From: Pseudomonas sp. CC120222-01a
Lineage (GTDB): Bacteria > Pseudomonadota > Gammaproteobacteria > Pseudomonadales > Pseudomonadaceae
Reading direction: 5' to 3'
Assembly (NCBI RefSeq): GCF_003097235.1
Contig: NZ_QEQQ01000007.1
Location: 124,001-188,000 of the forward strand
DNA length: 64,000 nucleotides
This document shows, piece by piece, positions 34,337 to 42,408 of the stretch. A program made the translations under genes and the position numbers. Every line of letters starts with the position of its first letter. Position 1 is the stretch's first letter. Under the pieces are notes generated by a model. That model was given only the letters and a program-made list of their open reading frames with translations, did not search any database and was not told where the DNA came from.

Positions 34337-34708
34337 TCAAGCTACTTTGACTGGCTTGATCAGGCTTTCCGCTGGAATGCCAAACAGCTTGTGCAACCTC
34401 CAAATCATGGGGAGTGTCAATGAGCGCTTTCTGTTAAGCACTTCGTACACCCGATTGGTCTTGCCGATAGCGGGCGCCAGGTCCGCAGCAGTAAGCCCGG
34501 ACTGCTCCATGCGAAACTTGATGGCCTCGATAGGGTCCGGCAAATCAACCGGAAAATGCTTTGCTTCGTAAGCCTCGATCAACGTGATCATGACTTCAAA
34601 AAAGTCACCCTCAGCGGTGCCAGGTTCGGGCTCATTTTCGAACAGTGGTGATATCTCCTTGAGCGCTGCCCGGTAGTCTTCGTCAGTGCGGATTGGGCGG
34701 ATATTCAT
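34337..34708 (-). CDS. higA: HigA-type antitoxin / helix-turn-helix protein
   Basis: A 123-aa protein. The N-terminal half (RPIRTDEDYRAALKEISPLF) is the characteristic HigA lead. The C-terminal helix-turn-helix (residues about 75-115: QSGLTAADLAPAIGKTNRVYEVLNRKR) is the XRE type. It should neutralise HigB by direct binding and repress its own promoter. ATG 34708 has GGAG upstream; an in-frame GTG at 34717 overlaps the toxin stop. Toxin precedes antitoxin, as usual for hig. Confidence 0.87.
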   Translation of the reverse strand: MNIRPIRTDEDYRAALKEISPLFENEPEPGTAEGDFFEVMITLIEAYEAKHFPVDLPDPIEAIKFRMEQSGLTAADLAPAIGKTNRVYEVLNRKRSLTLPMIWRLHKLFGIPAESLIKPVKVA

Positions 34709-34713
34709 GAGGG

Positions 34714-35016
34714 TCACTCCATCTCCACGGTGTTTGCGTCGATCTTGTCGTACGCCTTGTGAGTACCGACAAACTTTATGTATACCGCGCCAAAGCGGTA
34801 GGCAATGGCAGCTACCAACCTGTAGTCGTTGCCTTTGATGTTGAAGACGACACGCCTTCCTTTGAGAATGCTAGCGCTACGGTACTGCCGCTTGATCGCG
34901 TCCGGACTGGTCCATGTGGCCTTCCTGGCTTCGTCGATCCATGCAAGTAGCGGCTGTTCGGCGTCTGCGTAGGTTTCCCAAAACGCCTTGAGCTGGCTGA
35001 TGGCGATGATCTTCAT
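34714..35016 (-). CDS. higB: HigB-type mRNA-interferase toxin
   Basis: A 100-aa protein of the HigB_toxin (PF09907) type: FWETYADAEQPLLAWIDEARKA, then IKRQYRSASIL, GRRVVFNIKGNDYRLVAAI and the closing YIKFVGTHKAYDKI. This family cleaves mRNA on ribosomes when free of antitoxin. ATG 35016 follows the leader; the longer frame (to 35073) is not needed. It is translated immediately before higA. Confidence 0.88.
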   Translation of the reverse strand: MKIIAISQLKAFWETYADAEQPLLAWIDEARKATWTSPDAIKRQYRSASILKGRRVVFNIKGNDYRLVAAIAYRFGAVYIKFVGTHKAYDKIDANTVEME

Positions 35017-35118
35017 GATTGGTATGTTAGTCCCGCCTTGGGACTTCCGGCAAGGGATGGTAGTGAGTGGCAAGGATTCGCGCCGTATCGGCTCGATTCA
35101 GCTCGGCCTCCTCTATTC

Positions 35119-35150
35119 AAAAAAACCGCAGAAGGAATCTGCGGTTTTTT
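35119..35150. terminator. bidirectional terminator
   Basis: AAAAAACCGCAGA-AGGAA-TCTGCGGTTTTTT: a strong stem between the PL7 gene (ends 35165) and the hig operon. Confidence 0.8.
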
Positions 35151-35164
35151 ATTGCGTCCAGCAG

Positions 35165-35839
35165 TCAGCCATGACTGAGCGAAAGCTCACTGATGATGCA
35201 CACCGAACCGTCATCAGCCGGCGTCGCATCGGTGTAATCGACCTGGTTGTAGATCCCGCCATGGAACTCGAACAGGCGAGTGTCCCAGCTGTCATCTAGC
35301 TGCAGTTCACTCGATGTTCTGGAGACGCCATTGCACCTGGCGGTCACCTTGACCACACCCGCCGAGGTGGCGTGAATGATCACGTCGAATTTCGTACCGA
35401 GCGGCACGCCTTGCAGTAGGGTGCTGTTCACCGGGTTGGTCTGGTTATAGGACGTCCGGAAACCCAGGGTGATGTTGCCCTTGTTCCAGAACACCTTCAC
35501 TGGCGGGCTGTCGTCCCCCCTGACGTGCATCTGGCTGACGACTACCTTCTGCGCCGAGTTGACCTTGGTCAGGGTCATGGTCTGGCGATTCCAGTGATCC
35601 GGGGCGCTGCCCAGCGTCCAGTTCTGTGTCTCCGACCACTCGCAACGGGTTCTGTGGGTGCTCTTGCTCGAAGCCCCTTTGGTCGGTGCCGTGAACTGCA
35701 CTGACCCGTCGCTGAGCACTTTAACCACACTGGGGAACTCGGCGATGGCTTCGGCGCCATTGAGTTCAAGCGCCACGGGGTTCGTTGAAGAGACTGCCAC
35801 CGGGGTAGCGATCGTTAGATTGCTGATGTTTACGGTCAT
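35165..35839 (-). CDS. polysaccharide lyase family 7-like (alginate lyase 2 domain) protein
   Basis: A 224-aa single-domain protein with the three PL7 landmarks: RTRCEWSE (an R-x-E motif like RSELRE), SQMHVRGDD (Q-x-H) and FEFHGGIYNQVDY (Y-F-K-A-G-x-Y-N-Q in the family). The family cleaves alginate by beta-elimination. No signal peptide is seen (MTVNISNLTIATP), so it is cytoplasmic or released by lysis. AGGAG lies 7 nt before ATG 35839. A LexA box lies 121-136 bp upstream, suggesting damage-inducible expression. The Lys of the third motif is replaced by Phe/His, so activity is uncertain. Confidence 0.8.
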   Translation of the reverse strand: MTVNISNLTIATPVAVSSTNPVALELNGAEAIAEFPSVVKVLSDGSVQFTAPTKGASSKSTHRTRCEWSETQNWTLGSAPDHWNRQTMTLTKVNSAQKVVVSQMHVRGDDSPPVKVFWNKGNITLGFRTSYNQTNPVNSTLLQGVPLGTKFDVIIHATSAGVVKVTARCNGVSRTSSELQLDDSWDTRLFEFHGGIYNQVDYTDATPADDGSVCIISELSLSHG

Positions 35840-35959
35840 AAATACTCCTGACGATAAAATCATTGGCCTGGCACGATTGCCTTCCAACCGTGATGCGTTC
35901 CTCCGCATCCGGCTGGGCACTCGTAAATGCGCAGGCGGATGATTTGGAATGCGCGATAG

Positions 35960-35975
35960 CTGTATGCATATACAG
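35960..35975 (-). promoter_or_regulatory. LexA (SOS) box
   Basis: CTGTATGCATATACAG fits the gamma-proteobacterial LexA consensus CTG-N10-CAG, with the outer CTGTAT/ATACAG fully palindromic. It lies 121 bp before the PL7 start and overlaps AT-rich promoter-like sequence (TTGCAA on the minus strand at about 35993-35998). Confidence 0.75.
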
Positions 35976-36068
35976 TATATTCGAATGATCTTTTTGCAAG
36001 GCCTGCAAATAGGTAAGGCGTGATGACAGGTAAGAAAGTGGCTCAGGTCTGCGGGTGACAGCCAAAGA

Positions 36069-36332
36069 AAAGCCCGGCTCAGGGCCGGGCTTTGCTCAGG
36101 TTTTTCTGGCGATGAGGAGCTCGCCTGCGTGCGGTCGGGCATAGGATGCGACAACCTTCCGTACACATTTCCAATACCCGGAAAAAGAAAAACCCGCCAA
36201 CCAGGGGCGGGTCCTAAAGAACGTACGGAGCAGGGTCAGAATGCCAAAGCGCTTGTCATGAACTCGTGAAGTTCACGTTGATAGCGTGTCGACACGCTTC
36301 ATGAGCAAAAAAAGCCCGCCATGAAGGCGGGC
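36069..36332. other. gene-free stretch with three terminator-like hairpins
   Basis: Stems at 36069-36093 (aagcccggc / gccgggctt), 36190-36212 (acccgcc / ggcgggt) and 36314-36332 (gcccgcc / ggcgggc). The third is preceded on the plus strand by a run of A, so it would terminate minus-strand transcription. No credible gene lies in 35976-36456. The stacked hairpins suggest lost genes or an integration junction. Confidence 0.55.
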
Positions 36333-36456
36333 AACAGACGTTTTGAAGGGAGAGATTTCAGCCTGAGGCCTGCTGGTTAAGTCAGCATTAACCGCAATCC
36401 ATTGACCACGGCCAACGATGCGCCTATACAGGCGTGCCAGATTTCCAGGAGCCACC

Positions 36457-36651
36457 ATGCGCGACGAAGACGACCTGCACGAACCCGAGCACGATCACCT
36501 GCTCGATCACGAATTCCTCTATGAAGACTACGACCCTGAAGCGGATGCCCAAGGCGCCGAAGACGAAGTCGAGGAGGACGAAGAGCTGCTGGATGACCTC
36601 GATGACGAAGAGCGCGATCACCCAGCCTGGCACGACGACCTGGACGACTGA
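36457..36651 (+). CDS. highly acidic 64-aa protein
   Basis: Almost every second residue is Asp or Glu (DDLHEPEHDHLLDHEFLYED, DDLDDEERDHPAW), so the pI is very low and the protein is probably disordered. CAGGAG precedes ATG 36457. No known domain. It could be a DNA mimic or a binding partner of a basic protein, which is inference only. It converges on the DoxX gene, 1 nt apart. Confidence 0.6.
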   Translation: MRDEDDLHEPEHDHLLDHEFLYEDYDPEADAQGAEDEVEEDEELLDDLDDEERDHPAWHDDLDD

Positions 36652-36652
36652 A

Positions 36653-37066
36653 TCAGCGCCCGTCGACCGAGAAGCGCCCTGGGCCGCTGACCGCCAACAC
36701 CAGCAGGCCGCCGCAGATGCTGAGGTTTTTCAGGAACTGGGTCATGTTGGCGGCGCGCTCCGGGTCGACCATGTTCCAGAACGGATGGCCAAGCAGCGCG
36801 GTCCCCAGCACGAACAGGGCAAACAGGAAGGCCAGCGGGCGGGTGTAGAAACCCAGGATCAGCAGGATGCCGACAACGAACTCCATGATCACCGCAACCG
36901 CTGCCGCCAGCATCGGGGCAGGGGCGCCCAGTGAGGTCATGTAGCCGACCGTGCCTTCGAAGCCGGTGAGTTTGGCCCAGCCGGAAAGAACGAAGAGGAT
37001 CATGAGCAGCACGCGGGCGATCAGCAGGATGATGTCGCGTTGACCATCGAACAGGGAATAGCGCAT
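36653..37066 (-). CDS. DoxX-family membrane protein
   Basis: A 137-aa protein with four hydrophobic helices. The DoxX signature (RVLLMILFVLSGWAKLTGFEGTVGYM) is at residues about 15-45, and MEFVVGILLILGFYTRPLAFLFALF follows. Family members are small inner-membrane proteins linked to redox balance. The start at 37066 is chosen by alignment to the first helix. It is a single gene between tRNA-Leu and the acidic ORF. Confidence 0.85.
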   Translation of the reverse strand: MRYSLFDGQRDIILLIARVLLMILFVLSGWAKLTGFEGTVGYMTSLGAPAPMLAAAVAVIMEFVVGILLILGFYTRPLAFLFALFVLGTALLGHPFWNMVDPERAANMTQFLKNLSICGGLLVLAVSGPGRFSVDGR

Positions 37067-37134
37067 GGCGGCATACCGGTGGATGGGGACAAGCTCCACT
37101 CTAGCAGTTGTGCGGGGGATTGCTGGCGGGCAGC

Positions 37135-37160
37135 AAAAAGGCGCCGCAAGGGCGCCTTTT
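37135..37160 (-). terminator. terminator of tRNA-Leu
   Basis: AAAAAGGCGCC-GCAA-GGGCGCCTTTT. On the minus strand the stem follows the tRNA by about 11 nt and ends in a T-run. Confidence 0.8.
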
Positions 37161-37170
37161 CAAAGGAGTT

Positions 37171-37255
37171 TGGTGCGAGTGGCGGGACTCGAACCCGCAA
37201 GGCTCACGCCGACAGATTTTAAGTCTGCTGTGTATACCAATTCCACCACACTCGC
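37171..37255 (-). tRNA. tRNA-Leu (anticodon TAA)
   Basis: An 85-nt class II tRNA on the minus strand: acceptor GCGAGTG/CACTCGC, anticodon loop CT-TAA-AA, variable arm GTCGGCGTGAGCC, T arm GGGTTCGAGTCCC and encoded CCA. Confidence 0.95.
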
Positions 37256-37459
37256 ACGCTTGACAGGGTCGTAACGACCGGCGCGCTTCTAGGCAGAAGG
37301 GCCTGACAATCAAGTGCGCTTTATAACCCATTGTTATAGTTGAGTCAATCGCAGCACCTATGATCAAAGGAATGAGGGGGTCGATCGATTGGGCAATTGA
37401 CACCTTGCTGTCATTAGGCCACTGTTGCCCACTTCATTGGATCCAATGAGTGTGACGCC

Positions 37460-37744
37460 ATGTCCCAGGGCACTTCCTCGACTCCTCCCGGGCGTACCGT
37501 TCGTCCCCGGTTGTTCTGGCGTCTGCTGTTCGCGCAAGTGTTGCTGCTGGGCGCTTTTCTGTACCTCAGCCTGATTACCCTCGGTGGCTACCTGCTGCTG
37601 CTCGGTTTTGATGCCGAGCACCCGCAACCACAGCGCTTGATGGCGCTGGCAGGTGGCAGCCTGATACTGTTGGTGGGCCTGTGGCTGCTGAAGGTGGCGA
37701 TGCCGCGGCGCATCAGCCCGGTGATGGTCGAACCCGAACGTTGA
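37460..37744 (+). CDS. hypothetical two-helix membrane protein, 94 aa
   Basis: Two hydrophobic helices (residues about 20-50, LLFAQVLLLGAFLYLSLITLG; and about 60-80, LMALAGGSLILLVGLWLL) flanked by Pro/Arg-rich ends. No known family recognised. It precedes the histidine kinase gene by 84 nt on the same strand but probably has its own promoter. The gap 37256-37459 is otherwise empty. Confidence 0.6.
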   Translation: MSQGTSSTPPGRTVRPRLFWRLLFAQVLLLGAFLYLSLITLGGYLLLLGFDAEHPQPQRLMALAGGSLILLVGLWLLKVAMPRRISPVMVEPER

Positions 37745-37828
37745 TCATCTGTTGCATCGCGCACTGTTGCAGAAGGGTACGCTTGGCTAGGCTGTCCAGA
37801 TCCCTCCCGCTGTGCCTGTGGAGTTTGC

Positions 37829-38989
37829 ATGGTTTCAGCTGACTGTATCGATCACCCGGTGATGCCCGCCAGCCGCTATGAGCAGCTGGTGCAATCGGTG
37901 GTGGATTACGCCATCTACATGCTTGACCCCTCCGGCCATGTGGTGTCCTGGAACGCAGGCGCCGAACGGATCAAGGGTTACCGCGCCGAAGAAGTCATAG
38001 GCCGGCATTTCTCGCTGTTCTTCACCCCTCAGGATTGCCTCGAAGGGCGCCCGGAGCGCCTGCTCAAGCAGGCCCTGGAACAGGGCGTGGCGCAGGACGA
38101 AGGCTGGCGCGTGCGCAAGGATGGCACGCAGTTCTGGGCCCTGGCCGCGCTCGATGTCATCCGTGACGAACAGGGGCAGATCGTCGGCCTGGCCAAGGTC
38201 ACCCGTGATATCACCGACCGGCGCGAATCGGCGCTGCAGCTCGATGCCGTGCGTGCCCAGCTGTTCCAGGCGCAGAAGCTCGAAGCGTTGGGCCAGCTCA
38301 CCGGCGGCCTGGCGCACGATTTCAACAACCTGCTGACCATCATCATCAACTCGGCGCGCCTGGCGCAGGCCAGCCAGGACCCGGTGCGGGTGCAGCGCAT
38401 GCTCGAGCACATCCTCGATGCCGGGCAGCGCGGCACCGAGCTGACCCAGCAACTGCTGAGCTTCGCCCGCCACCGGCAGCTCGATGTCTCGCTGATCGCC
38501 CCGGCCCAACTTCTGGCGTCCACCCGTGGTCTGCTGGAACATGCGCTGCCGCGTGAGATCGTATTGCAGGAGTACTTGCAGCCCGATCTGCCAATGATCG
38601 AGGTGGATACCGGGCAGTTGCAGATGGTGCTGCTCAACCTGCTGTTCAACGCGCGCGATGCGATCGGCGAGCGAGGCACGATCGACCTGGCGGTGCTTAC
38701 AGTCGATCTGGCGGGCGAAGTGGAGGGGCTGCACGGCACGTTCGTGTGCTTCGAAGTGAATGACAGTGGTGACGGTATAGACCCGCTGGTGCTGCCGCGC
38801 ATCTTCGAGCCGTTCTTTACCACCAAGCCTTTCGGCAAGGGCACCGGCCTTGGCCTCAGCCAGGTCTACGGCTTTGCCAAGCAGAGCAATGGCACCATCA
38901 GTGTCGAAAGCACGCCAGGCCAGGGCACATGCATGCGCCTGTACCTGCCGGCCTATCAGCCCGATGCGGGAACACAAGACGACAGGTAG
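37829..38989 (+). CDS. PAS-domain sensor histidine kinase
   Basis: A 386-aa soluble kinase. The N-terminal PAS (residues about 15-130: AIYMLDPSGHVVSWNAGAERIKGY) is followed by a HisKA domain with phospho-acceptor His163 in GGLAHDFNN, the N box LLFNARDAIG, G1 DSGDGI and G2 GKGTGLGLS. No membrane segment, so it senses a cytoplasmic signal. GGAG precedes the ATG. It is 5 nt upstream of the KaiC-like gene and forms a three-gene signalling operon with it and the response regulator at 40453. Confidence 0.92.
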   Translation: MVSADCIDHPVMPASRYEQLVQSVVDYAIYMLDPSGHVVSWNAGAERIKGYRAEEVIGRHFSLFFTPQDCLEGRPERLLKQALEQGVAQDEGWRVRKDGTQFWALAALDVIRDEQGQIVGLAKVTRDITDRRESALQLDAVRAQLFQAQKLEALGQLTGGLAHDFNNLLTIIINSARLAQASQDPVRVQRMLEHILDAGQRGTELTQQLLSFARHRQLDVSLIAPAQLLASTRGLLEHALPREIVLQEYLQPDLPMIEVDTGQLQMVLLNLLFNARDAIGERGTIDLAVLTVDLAGEVEGLHGTFVCFEVNDSGDGIDPLVLPRIFEPFFTTKPFGKGTGLGLSQVYGFAKQSNGTISVESTPGQGTCMRLYLPAYQPDAGTQDDR

Positions 38990-38994
38990 CGACC

Positions 38995-40440
38995 ATGGTG
39001 CAGGCACTCAAGCGGTTGGTCACCGGGATCGATGGGCTCGATGCGCTGCTCAAGGGCGGCCTGATTGCGGGCGCTTCGTACATCGTGCAGGGGCCGCCCG
39101 GCGCGGGCAAGACCATCCTGGCCAACCAGTTGGCCTGCAACCACGTGCGTGAGGGTGGCAGGGTGCTGGTGGCGACCTTGCTCAGCGAATCCCATGAGCG
39201 ATTGTTCCAGTACCTGGCGACCCTTGAGTTCTTCGACCCAGCGCTGGTCGGTGACCGGATCCAGTTTGTCAGTGCCTTCGACACCCTGGAGCAGGAGGGG
39301 CTCGATGCGGTGGTCAGGTTGCTGAGCCAGGAAATCGGCAAGCAGCAGGCGAGCCTGCTCATCGTCGATGGCGTGCTCAATGCCCGGGTGCGTGCGGAAA
39401 CGGCGCTGGACACCAAGAAATTCGTCTCGGAACTGCAGGGCCATGCGGCCTTCGCCGGTTGCACCGTGCTGCTACTGACCAGCGCCCGCCTGGATGACAA
39501 CAGCCCGGAACACACCATGGTCGATGGTGTGATCGAGTTGGGTGAGCAACTGGTCGGTAGCCGGGCGGTGCGCCATGTGCAGTTGCGCAAGACTCGCGGC
39601 AGCGGGGCATTGTCCGGGCGCCACGAGTGCCTGATCGATGAGGCGGGGATGCACGTCTATCCGCGCCTGGAATCGCTCTACAGCCACCCCAGTCAGCTAG
39701 GCAGCGCCTCCTTGAGCCGCGTGTCTACCGGTGTCGAGGCGTTGGATGAAATGCTCGGTGGAGGCCTGACGCTGGGTTCGGTCAGTCTGCTGATGGGGCC
39801 CTCGGGGATCGGCAAGACCTCTTTGGGCCTGGCATTTCTAGCGGCAGCCAGCGCCGAGCAGCCGGCCCTGCATTTCGGCTTTTACGAAACCCCCGCAAGG
39901 CTGCGGCTGAAGGCTGCATCGCTGGGTTACGACTTCGCCGCACAGGAAAGCACGGGTGCCTTGCAGCTGTGCTGGCAACCGACCACCGAAGGCCTGCTGG
40001 ACCAGGTGGGTGCGCGCCTGCTCGAGCAGGTCGAACGGCAGGGTAGCAAGCGTGTGCTGATCGACAGCCTGGGCGCGTTCAGCCGCCTTGCGATCGAGCC
40101 GGCGCGGCTCAACGCCTTCTTCCGTGCCTTGACAGGCGAGCTACGAGCGCGGGATGTCAGCGTCATGCTCACCTGGGAGATGCGTGACATCTTCGGTTCG
40201 GAAATCACCGCCCCGGCGCCGGACCTGTCGAGCATCGTCGACAACCTCATGCTGATGCGCTTCGTCGAGCTGGACTCGCAACTGCGGCGCATGCTGTCGA
40301 TTCTGAAAGTGCGCGACAGCCATCACGACCCTGCGCTGCACGAGCTGCACATCGGGCCGCAGGGCATCAGCCTGCGCAAGGCGTTCGAGGGCGCCTGTGG
40401 CGTTCTTTCGGGTACGCCGGTGCCGCAAGGGGGTGGCTAA
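38995..40440 (+). CDS. KaiC-like double-domain ATPase
   Basis: A 481-aa protein with two RecA/KaiC domains. CI (residues about 5-240) has Walker A GPPGAGKT and the opening TGIDGLDALLKGGLIAG. CII (about 245-475) has STGVEALDEMLGGG, Walker A GPSGIGKTS and the basic/acidic loop HFGFYETPARL. In cyanobacteria KaiC is the clock ATPase/kinase; pseudomonad homologues lack KaiA and KaiB, and are usually linked to stress or signalling. Here it lies between a histidine kinase and a response regulator, which suggests KaiC output is coupled to phosphorelay. AGGTAGCGACC precedes the ATG at 38995. Confidence 0.9.
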   Translation: MVQALKRLVTGIDGLDALLKGGLIAGASYIVQGPPGAGKTILANQLACNHVREGGRVLVATLLSESHERLFQYLATLEFFDPALVGDRIQFVSAFDTLEQEGLDAVVRLLSQEIGKQQASLLIVDGVLNARVRAETALDTKKFVSELQGHAAFAGCTVLLLTSARLDDNSPEHTMVDGVIELGEQLVGSRAVRHVQLRKTRGSGALSGRHECLIDEAGMHVYPRLESLYSHPSQLGSASLSRVSTGVEALDEMLGGGLTLGSVSLLMGPSGIGKTSLGLAFLAAASAEQPALHFGFYETPARLRLKAASLGYDFAAQESTGALQLCWQPTTEGLLDQVGARLLEQVERQGSKRVLIDSLGAFSRLAIEPARLNAFFRALTGELRARDVSVMLTWEMRDIFGSEITAPAPDLSSIVDNLMLMRFVELDSQLRRMLSILKVRDSHHDPALHELHIGPQGISLRKAFEGACGVLSGTPVPQGGG

Positions 40441-40452
40441 CGGGGCCTGCCG

Positions 40453-40806
40453 ATGAACACTATCCTGATCGTCGATGACGAATACCTGATCGCCGATATC
40501 CTCGGCTTTGCCCTGGAGGACGAAGGTTTTCTGGTGGAAAAGGCGAGCAATGGGCGCAAGGCGCTGGAAGCACTGAAGGAAAAACGTGTGGAGTTGGTGA
40601 TTACCGACTACATGATGCCGGTGCTCAACGGCGAAGAACTGGTGCGGGCGATTCGCGACGAACTGGAGTTGCCTGACCTGCCGGTGATCCTCATGAGCGG
40701 CGCCCAGGCCAACCAAGGGCGCCCGGAGCTGTTCGCTGCGGTCTTCGACAAGCCGTTCGACATGGACAGGATGATCGCCAAGGTGCGCGAGCTGCTCGGC
40801 ACCTGA
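40453..40806 (+). CDS. single-domain response regulator
   Basis: A 117-aa CheY-like receiver only: acidic pocket ILIVDDEY, phospho-acceptor Asp in VITDYMMP, Lys in FDKPFD. There is no output domain, so it must act by protein contact, perhaps on the KaiC-like ATPase or a downstream kinase. It is 12 nt after the KaiC gene and closes the operon. Confidence 0.9.
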   Translation: MNTILIVDDEYLIADILGFALEDEGFLVEKASNGRKALEALKEKRVELVITDYMMPVLNGEELVRAIRDELELPDLPVILMSGAQANQGRPELFAAVFDKPFDMDRMIAKVRELLGT

Positions 40807-40876
40807 GGTTCAGGTTGCGGCTTGCGCCGGCCTTTCGATCAAGCGCATCCGTGCGGCTTGAAGCGAGGCCCTCAGG

Positions 40877-41074
40877 TCAATGTTGGTCGTCGTGCTTTTC
40901 CGGAGCCGGGCTGCCGGCCTGGATGCGTTTGAAGATTTCTTCACGGTGCACCTGGACATCCTTTGGTGCATCGATGCCAATCCTCACCTGCATCCCTTTT
41001 ACGCCCAGAATGGTGACTTTAATGTCATCGTTGATGACGATACTTTCGCCAACCTTACGGGTGAGTATCAGCAT
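40877..41074 (-). CDS. rsmE: CsrA/RsmE-type post-transcriptional regulator
   Basis: A 65-aa CsrA protein: [34 protein letters not shown] and the RNA-binding [10 protein letters not shown]. The sequence around [10 protein letters not shown] resembles RsmE more than RsmA. It binds GGA motifs in 5' leaders and represses translation of secondary-metabolite and biofilm mRNAs; small RNAs of the Gac system titrate it. AAGGAG precedes the start at 41074. The upstream gap 41075-41328 (254 bp) contains its promoter and nothing else clear. Confidence 0.93.
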   Translation of the reverse strand: MLILTRKVGESIVINDDIKVTILGVKGMQVRIGIDAPKDVQVHREEIFKRIQAGSPAPEKHDDQH

Positions 41075-41328
41075 GTAGTTCTCCTTGGTGATGTAGAAAT
41101 CCGATGGGCCAATGGGCCGCAACGGTGGGAGCGTGTCCCTCTTCCTTCTCATTAAAGACGCTTTCGGCGGATAGTAATTCCCCGAAAGACAAATTCTGTT
41201 GCGTGTCTTTAGTCGCAGGTGCCGAGGTAAATGCCGTCAAACGTTTCGGCGAAGGTGCTCGATGGCAAGAATAGGGGGCTTCGGCCTTTATGGGAAATTT
41301 CTCTGCATGATGGGCTGAATAGTTCGAC

Positions 41329-42351
41329 TCAATCATCGTCTTTTGTTTCCAGGGCCTGAAGAAACAGCAACAGGGTCACCTCTTCGGCGTCCAGTCCTTT
41401 GCGCACCCGGCGCCCGGGCAAGTCGGCCAGGCGCCCGAGGGCGTAATGTTCGAGCACTGCCGGGTGGATATAGCAGCGCCGGCAAACGGCAGGGGTGTTG
41501 CCCAGGCGTGCGGCCACCTGTTTGACGATGGCCGCGACCTGGCGTTTGGCTTCGCTTTCCGGCTCCCACGCCAGCGGCCGGAGCAGGCTCAGGGCAAGGC
41601 TGCTGCCGGCCCAGGTGCGGTAGTCCTTGGCAGTGAAGTCGGCGCCGGTCAGTTGCTGCAGGTACTGGTTGACCTCGCTGGAACCGACACTGTGCCGCTC
41701 GCCGTCGTCGTCCAGATACTGGAACAGCGCCTGCCCGGGCAGTTCCAGGCAGCGCTTGAGCAGGTTGGCCAGGCGCCGGTCACGCAGCGTGACATTGTGT
41801 TCCACGCCGCGCTTGCCGCGGAACTGAAAGCGCACGGTGCTGCCCTTCACCTGAACGTGACGATTGCGCAGGGTGGTCAGCCCGTAGGACTGGTTGTCGC
41901 GCAGATAGCGTTGGTTGCCGATGCGGATCAGCGTGTGGTCGAGCAGGCTGACCACCAGCGCCATGACCTTCTCGCGGTCAAGGCCCGGGCGGGCCAGATG
42001 TGTTTCCAGCTGCGCGCGCAGTTTCGGCAGGGCTCGGGCAAAGGCCAGCATCCGCCCGTACTTGTGCTGGTCGCGCAGTTCGCGCCACTGAGCGTGATAG
42101 CGGTACTGCTTGCGGCCTCGGGCATCGCGACCGGTGGCTTGCAGATGGCCCTGCGGGTCGGCGCAGATCCACACATCGGTATAAGCCGGCGGGATCACCA
42201 GGGCGGCGATGCGTGCCAGGGTCTGCTTGTCGCGGATGCGCTGCCCTTGGGCATCGAGGTAGATGAAGCGGTCACGCCAGCGGCGCCGGGTCAGGCCCGG
42301 CTGGCTGTCGTCGACATAGTGCAGGCTGGGTGGCAGAGGGCAGTCGAGCAT
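41329..42351 (-). CDS. DNA topoisomerase IB, poxvirus/bacterial type
   Basis: A 340-aa enzyme with the Topo IB landmarks: GRKQYRYHAQW near residue 80 (the R-K-Q-Y motif), LLDHTLIRIGNQRY near 140, RFQFRGKRGVEH, and the catalytic Tyr in VCRRCYIHPAV near 295. It nicks one strand via a 3'-phosphotyrosine and relaxes supercoils without ATP. Widespread in pseudomonads but not essential. It is upstream of modC on the same strand with a 57-bp gap after the modC stop, so probably separate. Confidence 0.9.
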   Translation of the reverse strand: MLDCPLPPSLHYVDDSQPGLTRRRWRDRFIYLDAQGQRIRDKQTLARIAALVIPPAYTDVWICADPQGHLQATGRDARGRKQYRYHAQWRELRDQHKYGRMLAFARALPKLRAQLETHLARPGLDREKVMALVVSLLDHTLIRIGNQRYLRDNQSYGLTTLRNRHVQVKGSTVRFQFRGKRGVEHNVTLRDRRLANLLKRCLELPGQALFQYLDDDGERHSVGSSEVNQYLQQLTGADFTAKDYRTWAGSSLALSLLRPLAWEPESEAKRQVAAIVKQVAARLGNTPAVCRRCYIHPAVLEHYALGRLADLPGRRVRKGLDAEEVTLLLFLQALETKDDD

Positions 42352-42408
42352 CGGTGGCGGGCCTCGATCAGGTCACTGATCAATGGACAACGGCCGCTTC
42401 GATGATGC

